Shown here: positions 31,178-42,982 of the stretch, piece after piece | How positions within the stretch are numbered: position 1 is the first letter of the stretch | How the letters are laid out: each line of letters begins with the position of its first letter | Origin: Symsagittifera roscoffensis | Taxonomy: Eukaryota; Xenacoelomorpha; Acoela; Convolutidae | Assembly (NCBI RefSeq): GCF_963678635.1 | Contig: NC_087067.1 | Span: forward strand, 46,738,001 to 46,802,000 | Direction: 5' to 3' | DNA length: 64,000 nt | Made by a program: the position numbers and the translations under genes | The notes under the pieces: generated by a model | The model's database searches: none | The model's input: the letters and a program-made list of their open reading frames with translations, nothing else | Told to the model about the DNA's origin: nothing

Positions 31178-31665
31178 ATGGACCAACGCGAAAGAAATGT
31201 CCAACCCAGAATGAAAAACCACTATGACAAATGTCGATTATGTGAGCAAAAACTTCATTGGGTAAAGAACTGCCGTAAATGTTTTCCCTGTGTGGAAGCT
31301 CTACCCACATCAAGCAAAACTGTCCTTGGTATGAAAGAGCGAAACAAATCAGCGTACTCAGGGTGTGTTCCACTAATAAAACCAATATTTTCAAAGTGGG
31401 GTTACAATTGAAGGGCAAATTTTTAACGGGAGGGCCTTTCGCTCAAAATATTCGGCACATATGAACGGCTTCGAAAACCGGGAAACATAAAGGCTTCTAG
31501 TATTAGGTTAATGGCAGCAGAAAATTTGGCGTTAAAGCTCATTGGCAGTGTATACATCAAAATCCAAACAACACTGAATTCCGAAGATTTCGCGCAGAGG
31601 TTTTTAATATTGCCGGATAACTGCTTACTCTACCTGCTTGGTTTGGATTTCATGATAGATCAAGA
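31178..31665 (+). pseudogene. Gag knuckles and retropepsin remnant (unit E)
   Basis: Same as the unit B copy at 21363-21855, TG insertion included. Confidence 0.68.
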
Positions 31666-32254
31666 ATAAAGCCTAAGCATTCGTTAACAATTCTTGTACA
31701 GTACGAACCATCAGACAGAGCTACCTTCCTTGGCACAAACAACGACCGATGTTCAAACATTTGCAAAGTCAGAGAAAATTGCACGAACACCCAGCAGACA
31801 CAAAAAAAATTACTAGAAGTCGTCACCAAGGATGAAAACGGAACCATCCTTAGTAGCCCAGAAGGTTTATGAAAGGCATACAGGAACAGAACTCTAGGAA
31901 ACAACCGGACTACTTGTAGCTTTTATACTGGTAAGTGTAAGTCAAGGAAAAAGTTTCCTGGAGGTATTGAACATGCAAATGAAGATATTAACCTATATCA
32001 CGACAAAAAAAAAATTTCCTATACCGATGTGAACAAAACAAATTCAAAAAAAGCGGACTCTGTAGTAGCAGGGAACGACCGTTGCATCAGGAGCATTTTC
32101 AATTAGGCAATTGTGCTAGTCTGGATGCAAAATTGGCATCAGAAGAAACAAAGAAGTTACAGATGATGATTCATCGATATAACCATCTCTTCTCAGGCAG
32201 ATCATCGGTCCTAGGATTTTTGGGTGAAATAGAAAACACAAATCAAATTAAAAG

Positions 32255-33480
32255 CTGATGCAAATACGTTTCAACGGCATTCGGAAAGATGGATTTTGAA
32301 AAAAGGACAGCCATGAAAAAGATCGTGGGGGATTTAGAAAAAGGCGGCCAAGTTGAACCAACTCGGTCAGATGGGGCAGCCACATTATTACTCGTTAAGA
32401 AATATGACGGATCCACAGATTTGTAGTTAAATGTAGAGAATTGAACTATAAGATCGAAAAAAACAAGCTGGCCTCTACCAATGAGAAGTGATGTCATTGA
32501 TTTATTGAACGGCAACATGGATTTAAATAGGAGTTAATTTTAAGCTGACTATCATACAAAATTATGTTGGTGTACTTAGACTTTTTAAAACGAAATTAAA
32601 AAAAAAATATCTTGGAAAAATCATGTCAAACAACGGCGTCGAAGTTGATCGCAAAAATTAACAATTTTAAGCACATAAAAAGCCTCATAATAACAACCAC
32701 GGCGGTATTAGGACTCATTGGAATCTTCCAGATAACTTTGAAGAGTTGGGAAAGACAGCTGACACACCTTACAAGTTCCTTAACCAGAGCCAATAGTTCT
32801 TTCATGATGAAGCTTGCAAAACTGCATTGAAAGAGCTGAAAGAAAAACTGCAGCAAGCAGTAAAACTGGGTTACCCGATTCATGAAGATATGTGTCCCTA
32901 TAACAAACTCTTCATAAACTAGGATTGGGCCATTTTCACCCAAAACAGCAAGACTAGGATTGAGTCATTGCGTACGCCAGCAAAAAAAACTGAACAAAGG
33001 ATAACGGAATTAGTCCGCAACCAAGAGAGAATTATATGCAATTTTACATTGCCGAAACTTTTTGTTGGGAGGAAAACTCAGAACAATTACGGATCACAGG
33101 GCCATAACATGGCTGTATAGATTCAAGAAGCAGGACGGTAGAATAGCTAGATGGTTGGAAATACTAGGGCAGTTCAAATTGGAAATCAAGCAAGAGGCGG
33201 CAAAAAAATTTACTCATGATGACTGCCGATCAAAAATCAAACTATTTTGATGAAGTGATTATCGAAACAGGTAAAACAACAGATATTTGGAGCAATATCT
33301 GAGAAAAAAAGCTAAAAACTCCTAATTTGGATTTGCAGACAGAACAACTTGATCAAAAAAAAAAGAACAGAGCCGGGTGTACAACAAAGAGGGACCGGAG
33401 AGCAAGCAAAAGAGTCTCTCTTCAATGAGTTTATAAAAATTTTAAATCAACTCTGAAAAAAAAATAAACTGCCGAAGGAA
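32255..33480 (+). pseudogene. RT and RNase H remnant (unit E)
   Basis: RT with deleted motifs A/B and YLDF, then the RNase H end TDHRAITWLYRFKKQDGRIA at about 33085-33145, as in unit B. Confidence 0.7.
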
Positions 33481-33611
33481 CAGTACCTCGTAGATCGATT
33501 TGATTTTTTTTGTCTCGGTTTCTAAGTTTTCAATAAATTTTAAAAACCAAGAAGTATATGTTCCAATTTCAACAGTAAATTGAAGTATAACAAGCTGAAA
33601 AAAAATTAACA

Positions 33612-36190
33612 CTTATTATTTTTTCAATAACTAGCGGATAAAGTGTAGAAGGAGAGATTTAAAAGAACGTTAATTTACGCAATAAGCAATTTACAATAAG
33701 CAAAACTACCATTTGAAAAAAAGGTTGAAACAAACCAACTTAATTAAGTTGTCTTTTACCAACAAAACCAAATGTTTCAATATGGAGTTACAATTGAACG
33801 ACAAATTGTAAACAAAACTGTTAGACAGCGAGAGAACATTTTCGCTCATAAATTTTATTGTTAAGGGTTAAGCGGCTAGCCCTCTTGCCAGGAGTTTTCA
33901 CCCAGAATTTTTTGGTTAACGGTGGGTAACTTGTTACCCTGCCTTCTTGGTGTAATTTTCGTGATAAATCAAGAACGTTTCCTAACAGTTGGCGAACAAT
34001 TGTTGTGCAGTTTGGAAAGTTTGACAGCGCTACCTGGATCTGCACAAACATCCATCGGTGTCCAAAAGTTTTCAAAAGCAGAGAAAAGTGCAAAAATACC
34101 CAGCAGACACAAAAAACTAGAAAAACTTTTCACTAAGATTGGAAACGGTACCAACTTCAGTAGCAAAGAGGTTTTCACCAGAATCATGCAGGATTTTAAA
34201 GAAATAAGCCGACTACTTTAAGTTGATTCACTGAAAACAGTAAGCAAAAGAAGAAGTTTCTTGAAGGTATTGAGCAAGCGAAAAGAAGCTATTAACGTAT
34301 ATAATGACAGCGAATTTGTTTCTTATATCAATTTGAAAAAACAGTTTCAATTAAACGGACTCTGTAGTGGCAACGAAAGATCATTGCATCAGCAAACATT
34401 TCATTTGGGTAATCTTACTAGGCTGGATGATGCTCAGTTGTCATCACAGAGAACTAAAAAGCACAGACAATGTTTGCTCGACCTAACCAGGGTTTTTCAG
34501 GCAGTTCAATTTTAGAAAGAATCAATCAGAAAAACCAAAATAAAAAATGATGCAAAAACATTTTATCGGGCATACGGAAGTAAGAAAATTGAAAAGCATA
34601 AAGCCATGAAAAAGATCGTGGATGATTTAGAAAAAAGTGAATAAGACACTTCACCTGGAAATTGTCATCAGAGTTAGAAAGAAGAAAAAGCGCTGCGATT
34701 AGCAGCCATAAAAAAGGATAAAACAGAAATCCTAATAAACTCAATGAACAAATTTGTTCAACTGATATCGATGCCCAAAAACCAATGCCCGAAGCTTTGT
34801 CGGTCGACTGTCGAAAAGCCAACAGTCATTGGGGTAGAGGAACACGTCGCGAACCGATAGAAGGCAACCGATATTGGGTACAAGGTTCAAGATATTGGGC
34901 AAAGACTCTCACTCATGGACCAACGCGAAAGAAATGTCAAACCCAGAATGAAAAACCACTATGACAAATGTCGATTATGTGAGCAAAAACTTCATTGGGT
35001 AAAGAACTGCCGTAAATGTTTTCCCTGTGTGGAAGCTCTACCCACATCAAGCAAAACTGTCCTTGGTATGAAAGAACGAAACAAATCAGCGTACTCAGGG
35101 TGTGTTCCACTAATAAAACCAATATTTTCAAAGTGGGGTTACAATTGAAGGGCAAATTTTTAACGGGAGGGCCTTTCGCTCAAAATATTCGGCACATATG
35201 AACGGCTTCGAAAACCGGGAAACATAAAGGCTTCTAGTATTAGGTTAATGGCAGCAGAAAATTTGGCGTTAAAGCTCATTGGCAGTGTATACATCAAAAT
35301 CCAAACAACACTGAATTCCGAAGATTTCGCGCAGAGGTTTTTAATATTGCCGGATAACTGCTTACTCTACCTGCTTGGTTTGGATTTCATGATAGATCAA
35401 GAATAAAGCCTAAGCATTCGTTAACAATTCTTGTACAGTACGAACCATCAGACAGAGCTACCTTCCTTGGCACAAACAACGACCGATGTTCAAACATTTG
35501 CAAAGTCAGAGAGAATTGCACGAATACCCAGCAGACACAAAAAAATTACTAGAAGTCGTCACCAAGGATGAAAACGGAACCATCCTTAGTAGCCCAGAAG
35601 GTTTATGCAAAGGCATACAGGAACAGAACTCTAGGAAACAACCGGACTACTTGTAGCTTTTATACTGGTAAGTGTAAGTCAAGGAAAAAGTTTCCTGGAG
35701 GTATTGAACATGCAAATGAAGATATTAACCTATATCACGACAAAAAAAATTTTCCTATACCGATGTGAACAAAACAAATTCAAAAAAAGCGGACTCTGTA
35801 GTAGCAGGGAACGACCGTTGCATCAGGAGCATTTTCAATTAGGCAATTATGCTAGTCTGGATGCAAAATTGGCATCAGAAGAAACAAAGAAGGTACAGAT
35901 GATGATTCATCGATATAACCATCTCTTCTCAGGCAGATCATCGGTCCTAGGAGTTTCGAGTGAAATAGAAAACACAAATCAAATTAAAAGCTGATGCAAA
36001 TACGTTTCAACGGCATTCGGAAGGATGAATTTTGAAAAAAGGACAGCCATGAAAAAGATCGTGGGGGATTTAGGAAAAGGCGGCCAAATTGAACCAACTC
36101 GCTCAGATGGGGCAGCCACATTATTACTCGTTAAGAAATATGACGGATCCACAGATTTGTAGTTAAATGTAGAGAATTGAACTATAAGAT
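33612..36190 (+). repeat. Array unit F, first part (homologous to C)
   Basis: Matches unit C at +9,815 bp up to about 36190, with a few private changes (GTTTTCACC near 34173, CAAACATTTC near 34394, GATGATGC near 34427). Beyond that the sequence diverges from C and resembles the RT of the right-hand array (GCTGGCCCCTACC), so the duplicated block ends here. Confidence 0.8.
34915..35405 (+). pseudogene. Gag knuckles and retropepsin remnant (unit F)
   Basis: Same as unit C. It is the last gag knuckle copy in the array; none follows in the right half. Confidence 0.68.
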
Positions 36191-37811
36191 CGAAAAAATT
36201 AAGCTGGCCCCTACCAATGAGAAGTGATGTCATTGATTTATTGAACGGCAACATTGATTTAAATAGGAGTTAATTTTAAGCTGACTATCATACAAAATTA
36301 TGTTGGTGTACTTAGACTTTTTAAAACGAAATTAAACAAAAAATATCTTGGAAAAATCATGTCGAACAACGGCGTTGAAGTTGATTGCAAAAATTAACAA
36401 TTTTAAGCACATAAAAAAGCCTCATAATAACAACCACGGCGGTATTAGGACTCATTGGAATCTTCCAGATAACTTTGAAGAGTTGGGAAAGACAGCTGAC
36501 ACACTTTACAAGTTCCTTAACCAGAGCCAATAGTTCTTTTATGATGAAGATTGCAAAACTGCATTGAAAGAGCCGAAAGAAAAACTGCAGCAAGCAGTTA
36601 AACTGGGTTACCCGATTCATGAAGATATGTGTCCCTATAACAAACTCTTCATAAACTGGGATTGGGCCATTTTCACCCAAAACAGCAAAACTAGGATTGA
36701 GTCATTGCGTACGCCAGCAAAAAAAACTTAACAAAGCGGAATTAGTCCGCAACCAAGAGAGAATTATATGCAATTTTACATTGCCGAAACTTTTTGTTGG
36801 GAGGAATTTGGAAATTGGAAATCAAGCAAGAGGCGGCAAAAAAATTTACTCATGATGACTGCCTATCAAAAATCAAACTACTATTGATGAAGTGTTTATC
36901 GAAACAGGTAAAAAAACAGATATTTGGAGCAATATCTGAAAAAAAGCGCTGGAAACTCCTAATTTGGATTTGCAGACAGAACAACTTGATCAAAAAAAAA
37001 GAACAGAGCAGGGTGTACAACAAAGAGGGACCGGAGAAAAAGCAAAAGAGTGTCTCCTCAATGAGTTTATAAAAATTTTAGATCAACTCTGAAAATTTGA
37101 TTTCCGAAAACGAACTACTGAAAAAAAAAGAAACTGCCGAAGGAACAGTACCTCGTAGTTCAAATTGTAGTGACTCTAACCTTCATGAAGGAAAAGCTCA
37201 TTTTGTTACAACGAGTCTTTTGGACGTTTTCGTTACAAAAAAAACTTTCAACGAAATCAGGAAAATCTTTACAGGCCTGGACTGAGCAAAGATTTTCAAA
37301 ATTGGGCTAAAAACTGTAAAAAACAGTACAGCTAAAAAGTAACCTGACCAAAAGACAAGTGCTTCAACTGCAGACATGGAAGCCCAGACATCCATTTCAT
37401 CAGCTAGAAACGAACATCAATGCACCGTTACCGAAATCAGAAGGTTTCAAAAATTTTATTGTGATTCAAGATCATTTTTAAAAGTTGTACGAGGGAGTAC
37501 CATTACAAAACCCAGAAGCAAATACAGTAGCTAAGGCTTTGTTCGGAAATTTGATTTCAAGGATTGGTTGCCCAGCAAATCTGCACACCGGCAACGGATC
37601 CAGATTCTTGTCACAACTTTTCAAAAACTTCCAAACCGGGCTTCTATAAAACTAGCACAACATCATATCATCCTCAAGAAAGCGCATTGATCGAAATAAC
37701 TAGCAAATTAGTTGAAGAAACTTTGTCTTAGTTTCTTATAGAAAATCACAACGAATTGGCCAAATATCTTGAAACAGTTATGATGGCATATAGATATCAA
37801 GTTCAAGCAGT
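35990..37811 (+). pseudogene. RT, tether and integrase remnant linking the two halves
   Basis: RT pieces as in the other units (YLDF near 36310), then the thumb, a truncated RNase H (deletion near 36806), a tether, an HHCC-like region (about 37180-37330) and an integrase core: ANTVAKALFGNLISRIGCPA, then HTGNGSRFLSQ with a frame break near 37630, then SYHPQESALIEITSK. It runs directly into the first right-hand unit, so this stretch shows the family's original gene order. Confidence 0.7.
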
Positions 37812-38400
37812 GACAAAATAGAGCCCATATTACTTGATTTTTGGTCGACCTCGTCCTTGCCAATAGAGTGCATGCATGGAAAAACACAAAATAAAGCTAT
37901 TTTCTAACCCTATTCTCAGCGAGAGAGAGACAGAGAAGCTTAAATCGATCTAATATGGACCTAACATTATCAAAATAATTGTAATTGATCTAAATTTTGT
38001 GATTGAGACAAATATCTGAAAAACAGTAAGAAATTCATTTTGATATGATGAATTCACTAGCCCATCGGAGGTATTGGTTATTGGAGAACTGATTGCAACA
38101 TTAATATTTGTAAACGATCAACCTAGTAGTCCCACTAACCAACCAAGGAGAACTTTAGGAAGTAAGACAGCGTCCACTTTACCAAGAAAAAATAGCGGAA
38201 AAAAATCAGAATCTAAAGCAGCTAGTTCTGTAAGGGTTGCTAATAAGGAATCATTGAATGGAATGGGAGGTATTCAACGATATAAGAGTAGACAGTCCCG
38301 TGAACGGTCACCCGCTAAACAATTCTGGGACTATTTTTTTTTGATGACTCTGATGATGATAATGGTCATAATATTGCTTTTAAGTAAAAAATTTTCCTGA
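37812..38400 (+). pseudogene. Integrase C-terminus and acidic Pol tail (unit 1)
   Basis: SPYYLIFGRPRPCQ is the conserved post-core block of Ty3/Gypsy integrases, and YGPNIIKIIVIDLNFV (about 37950) is the GPY/F module. A Ser/Lys-rich tail then ends in DDSDDDNG. In unit 1 the tail frame is lost in a T-run near 38340. Equivalent open tails lie at 42668-42982 and 49361-49675. Confidence 0.62.
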
Positions 38401-40850
38401 AATTTTCATCATGGACAACAAGGAAGCGTTTTTTGCCGAGTTGGTGATAATACTAATAAGCTTAGAGAAACTGATTGTCAAAACGTTATAAGCATTTGAT
38501 TTTGAAAACATAACTAGGACTAAAATCGTATCCCTGAGCAAAAATAGCAATTGCACTTGCACTGAAACAAAAAAGAAAAATGAAATGCTCAAAAGCGGGG
38601 GCTATTGTATAAACTGGTGGCATAAGTAAGATTAAATTATTGCATGTCCTTGGCCCAAGATTTTTTTGACACAGCTTAGGAAAAGTAGCTTGTGGAACAA
38701 TGCAACATACCTGTATGAATGATTCAAATGTATTTCTAATTCCTATCAACTCAATGAGTCAGATTTTTGGAAACCATGGAAAACAAAATTGTAAAAATTG
38801 TAAGTTTTGGGAACAAGGACATGCGAAAAAAAAATCAAATCAGAGTCTGGGGAAAAGGGATTTTTTTTGCCGCAGAAGTCTAAGCAATCGAACCATTTTG
38901 TAGAGTCTAATCAAAAATGAAAAGAAATCATCGCTCGGTGTATTTCACATCTAGAGAAATCACGTTTGTTTTTGTGGCTAACTTTGATGGAATAACCGCT
39001 AAAGAGTTAATACAAAGTGAAAAAGAATGGGACTTTGAGATGGGAATTTTTTTATAAATTAAGAAAAACTACGTTTTTTGGAAGAGCAAGAATGTGAAGT
39101 AGATTGTATTATTTGGCAACTATCAAAAGAAAACAGGAATGGGAAATTACTAGCAAATATCTGAAGTTGCCCAGGGACTATCACTCCAAAAATGCGGGAG
39201 GTATGTTGTACAAATATCAAAGTGCAATAAAACAGGTCAGCTCCGCAAACATACCCTTTTGCACAGTCAAAACGCCGGTTGAAGCCATAACTGTTAGTAG
39301 TGAGTCGCACATATGATTTAAGAGCCTAATCAGCAGAGTAATTTATCGCAACTACACTCTCAGTATGCGCAATAAAGTTTGTCCTAAAGCTTTTGAATTA
39401 GGTAATGGATCCTGGATATCATATGCAGTACAACTGAAGTAGATACCTACGAACAAAATAATCAGAGTAACCGTTGAAAAATAAGCAATTTTAAAATCCT
39501 ATGGTTTTGCCGATGAAGGGTTTTTCAGAGTAGAAAAATTGATAGATTGCCAGTTATCACAACTTATGAAAATTGGTAGAAAGAGAACAGCATGGAAAGA
39601 GGTCTCCTTGGGACACAACGACGATTACGCGCACGATCAATTGTGACATCTTGGAATGAAAATTATGTTACCATACAGCTGGTACTAATTTCCTTGGTAA
39701 ACATATGCTTCGGTTTTAGGCAAAAGCTAGAGAAATTGCAATCACTCTACTAAATATTTATCTTCCATGTAAAACTTTAAGATTGCTTTTGCAAATATTT
39801 TTCTCGGCAGCTCTGATGGAGGATGGGGTCATCAAAAAAACTATATTCCCGCCATCAAACATATATGAAGAAATAGTTTTTTCTATGTATTCAAGGAGAA
39901 AAACCAGAAGTAGAGTATGGAGGTAAAGAAATATGCTGGTAAGAACAACAATGTTTGGTATGGGAAACACACGTGCAAAGCACGGTAAAATAGGAGCAAT
40001 CAAATAAAAATTTGTACGTTTCAAGTTAAGATACGTTTGATTGCGATTAAGGCAGAAGAAAATGGTTGAAAACACAGTGTAGTTTGCAACTCAAGATGAA
40101 AATATGTATTAATTTAGGAAAGGAACACGAGCTCTTAGACGGTGAATGCGTATAGTTTGGCCCAAACTACATGAAGTTAAAGCTGCGGTACAGCCAAACG
40201 TATACAGGGTAATTGGTGATAACATCAAATATCGCACTGTTTCTCCATTGGAATGGTTGCAACCATCAAAAGTGGTGATTCGGCCACCAATATCCTTCGG
40301 TGAAACGCAAAGTTTCCATAATGTATATTAAGATGCCGAAAGACACTTCGATAACAGCCAGAAGCTGTGATTAACGACTTTACGACTCGGGGAAGAATTC
40401 AAAAGGTCGACAGATGAGATCGGTAAATTGAACGATAGACTCCAACTTATGTAGGGATACTTGAATGTTTACAAAAGCAAAATACGAACTCTCGAAGCAG
40501 AGTAGGACTCCATTCTGAAGCAGAACGGAAAAATTTTCATTGAGAACCACAGGTAGCTATTAAAACTGAAAGAAATGCCTATAGGAGATAGCTGCGCAAA
40601 AAATTTGCTCTGGAAGCAATTGCAATTGTATATTGCTCAGAACCCAATCTCTGTGCATCCAGGTTTGTGCGTCATTTTGTTTTTCCATGAATTGTTGCCA
40701 GAAGAAACGGTAGCAATGTATTTCAGAAGATTTTGTTTAATCCGTCATACAGATAAGACAGGAAGAGTAGTATACTTTAAGATGGTGGTGGAAGCAAACT
40801 TTTTTTAGAGACAGAGAAGCAAAAAAAATTAAATTCTTTAGTTTTGGAGG
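38401..40850 (+). pseudogene. Third-ORF region, possibly env-like (unit 1)
   Basis: Lies between Pol and the LTR-like block, where envelope-like or other third ORFs sit. Broken frames include NITRTKIVSLSKNSNCTCTE (about 38502-38560, two N-glycosylation sequons and a CxC), a GNGSWISYAVQLK piece (about 39403), and open stretches at 40146-40331 and 40575-40808. I recognise no specific family, so env is inferred only from position and sequons. Confidence 0.35.
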
Positions 40851-41446
40851 CTGTTAATTATTTTTTTGTAGCCAAGTGGACATTTGAAACTCATGATTGC
40901 TGTGCATATAGAAAAATCAAACATAATTGACGGTGCTATTCGCGAACGACTGCCATTTTATTTATTTATCCAAATTCATGCTATAAACCATAATACAGCT
41001 CAGTCGTGAATGGAAACACTCTTTTTTGAAAGAGAAACTTTGTGTAGGGAATCGGAAGTGTGTTTAGAGAAAAGAAAAGTTTACAAATTGGAATGGTTTG
41101 AAAGTTTATGATGTCTTAGAACTGTTATCATTGATTACCGATGGTGACACTAAGACAAACAACTTGCCAGGTGCTACAAATTTGTTATATACAGGTGTCA
41201 AGACTTTATGACAAGCATTTAGAAACAAAGTTGAGAAAAACCGTAATCTTGCTCAACTAATTTCACCAATATTAAGAGGAAATCAGTGAAACCCGGGAAT
41301 ATCATTAAAAGTTCGAATCTTCAGAGACCAAGAGAAATTAGTAGTTGAAAGCGAAAACTAACTTAGAAAAATGTAAATCAAATCAATTTTATGTAAGTTT
41401 TTGTAACTACTTCAAGGTAAAATTTTGAGAGAAAAAAATTAAAATT
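40851..41446. other. No gene recognised; AT-rich part of unit 1
   Basis: Broken low-complexity frames, repeated in units 2-4 with deletions: about 450 bp lost in unit 3 (near 51957) and about 180 bp in unit 4 (near 58545). Confidence 0.4.
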
Positions 41447-42082
41447 TGATTTGGGTTGCTTCCTAGATAGCAGTTTCACGGCCACTCGCTGTGATACACG
41501 CGTCACATTACAGATTTTTGTCCTCATCAGATCTAGATGACTCAGTCTTTAGCAGCTTCCTTTGAAACTTATGTACTGCTAGGTCCAAAGAAAATGTTCT
41601 CGAGATCCTAAACATCACAAAGTCCGGTATTGGATAGTTTGTGGACACTTTCTGGAAAATTTTACTCTGTAAACAAAATTTCGGCTTTTTTGATGAATAG
41701 TAAATAGCCACGCACAACTAAGATAATTTAGTCTGCCTTTTTTCTGAGCTTTTTAGTAGGCAGAAGTACTGTGGTCAATGCTTTGCCACGAGTGAAAAAA
41801 TTCACAATGAACAAAGCAAAATTTTTCTCACTCACCTATCTTCTATTTCTGAATCTGAAGCGCAAACTTATCTTTTGTGTTCAGCTTTTTTTCTTCCCTC
41901 TTGTTTGCTATGGTTTCTGTTGGTTGTCAGGTTTATTGCTAATTAGCCCTGACAGTATTTGTCTGTGAGTCAACAGCAATGGCACAGGCTTCAGCTCTAG
42001 TTCTGCATATGGTGTATTTGCACTTTGTACTTGGGTTGTTCTAGATGGTTCTGTTTGCTCTGTTCTGATTGCACGCTGCACA
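41447..42082 (+). repeat. LTR-like block (unit 1)
   Basis: Begins TGATTTGG after the purine run GAGAGAAAAAAA and ends GCTGCACA, followed by TAGTGG. TG...CA ends, a preceding purine tract and a following TGG are what an LTR with PPT and PBS would show. The position between the third ORF and a gag start also fits. There is one per unit, as in an LTR-sharing tandem array. The tRNA primer was not identified. Confidence 0.4.
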
Positions 42083-42172
42083 TAGTGGTTTAAAAGTTTT
42101 TTTTTCTAAATCAAAAATGGTGGATTTTTTTAATCGTTTTTGGTGGATTACTTTATTAGACTGAACTTAAAC

Positions 42173-42402
42173 ATGAGAGGAGCGGCAACATTGACGTACC
42201 TTGAGCGACAATGGTTGAGTTTCCAAGATGAATTGAAGAGGCGTTCATTTTCAAGGAAAAGCAAAAAGAAAGGGAGGGAGAGGGAGAGAATTGTTTGGTT
42301 ACAGGTTTTGTTATCCGGCATCGAATTGTTTAAATCCTGAAACGATTCCTGGAAACCCCAGGTCTAAGCTTTACGGGCAGTTGAAAAATGATGTTCATGC
42401 AG
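42173..42402 (+). pseudogene. Gag N-terminal stub fused to integrase end (unit 1)
   Basis: An ATG opens MRGAATLTYLERQWLSFQDE, a helical basic stretch, right after the LTR-like block. It is a probable Gag start. The frame stops at about 42340 and the sequence passes within 70 bp into SPYYLIFGRL of the next integrase end, so most of gag-pol is deleted at this seam. Confidence 0.5.
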
Positions 42403-42982
42403 AGACAAAATACAGCCCATATTACTTGATTTTTGGTCGACTTCGTCCTTGCCAATAGAGTAGGTGCATGGAAAAACACAAAATAAAGCTATTTTCTAAC
42501 CCTATTCTCAGCGAGAGAGAGAGACAGAGAAGCTTAAATCGATCTAATATGGACCTAACATTATCAAAATAATTGTAATTGATCTAAATTTTGTGATTGA
42601 GACAAATATCTGAAAAACAGTAAGAAATTCATTTTGATATGATGAATTCACTAGCCCATCGGAGGTATTGGTTATTGGAGAACTGATTGCAACATTAATA
42701 TTTGTAAACGATCAACCTAGTAGTCCCACTAACCAACCAAGGAGAACTTTAGGAAGTAAGACAGCGTCCACTTTACCAAGAAAAAATAGCGGAAAAAAAT
42801 CAGAATCTAAAGCAGCTAGTTCTGTAAGGGTTGCTAATAAGGAATCATTGAATGGAATGGGAGGTATTCAACGATATAAGAGTAGACAGTCCCGTGAACG
42901 GTCACCCGCTAAACAATTCTGGGACTATTTTTTTTTTGATGACTCTGATGATGATAATGGTCATAATATTGCTTTTAAGTAA
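42403..42982 (+). pseudogene. Integrase C-terminus and Pol tail (unit 2)
   Basis: Tail open for 104 codons from 42668, ending in DDSDDDNGHNIAFK and a stop. It is the least damaged tail copy, with that in unit 3. Confidence 0.6.

Larger units (their letters stand above)
29877..33611 (+). repeat. Array unit E (long form)
   Basis: Almost base-identical to unit B at an offset of 9,815 bp, including the NVQPRM variant, the TTTATGAAAGG lesion and the 690-bp RNase H extension. One visible difference is GAGTTGGG here against GAGTTGAG near 22931. Confidence 0.85.
37812..42402 (+). repeat. Right-hand array unit 1
   Basis: From the integrase-end block GACAAAATA...SPYYLIFGRP to the next such block. Order: integrase C-terminus, Pol tail, third-ORF region, LTR-like block, gag start. 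4,591 bp. Nearly identical to unit 2 at +4,594 (then +4,598 after a 4-bp difference near 41783). Confidence 0.85.

Noticed and set aside
38700-38903. CKNCKFWEQGH, possible zinc knuckle
   Set aside because: Spacing is CX2CX6H with no closing Cys, and it lies in the third-ORF region, so not called.
38401-40850. Confident envelope gene call
   Set aside because: Only position and two sequons support it; no cleavage site, fusion peptide or transmembrane segment could be shown.
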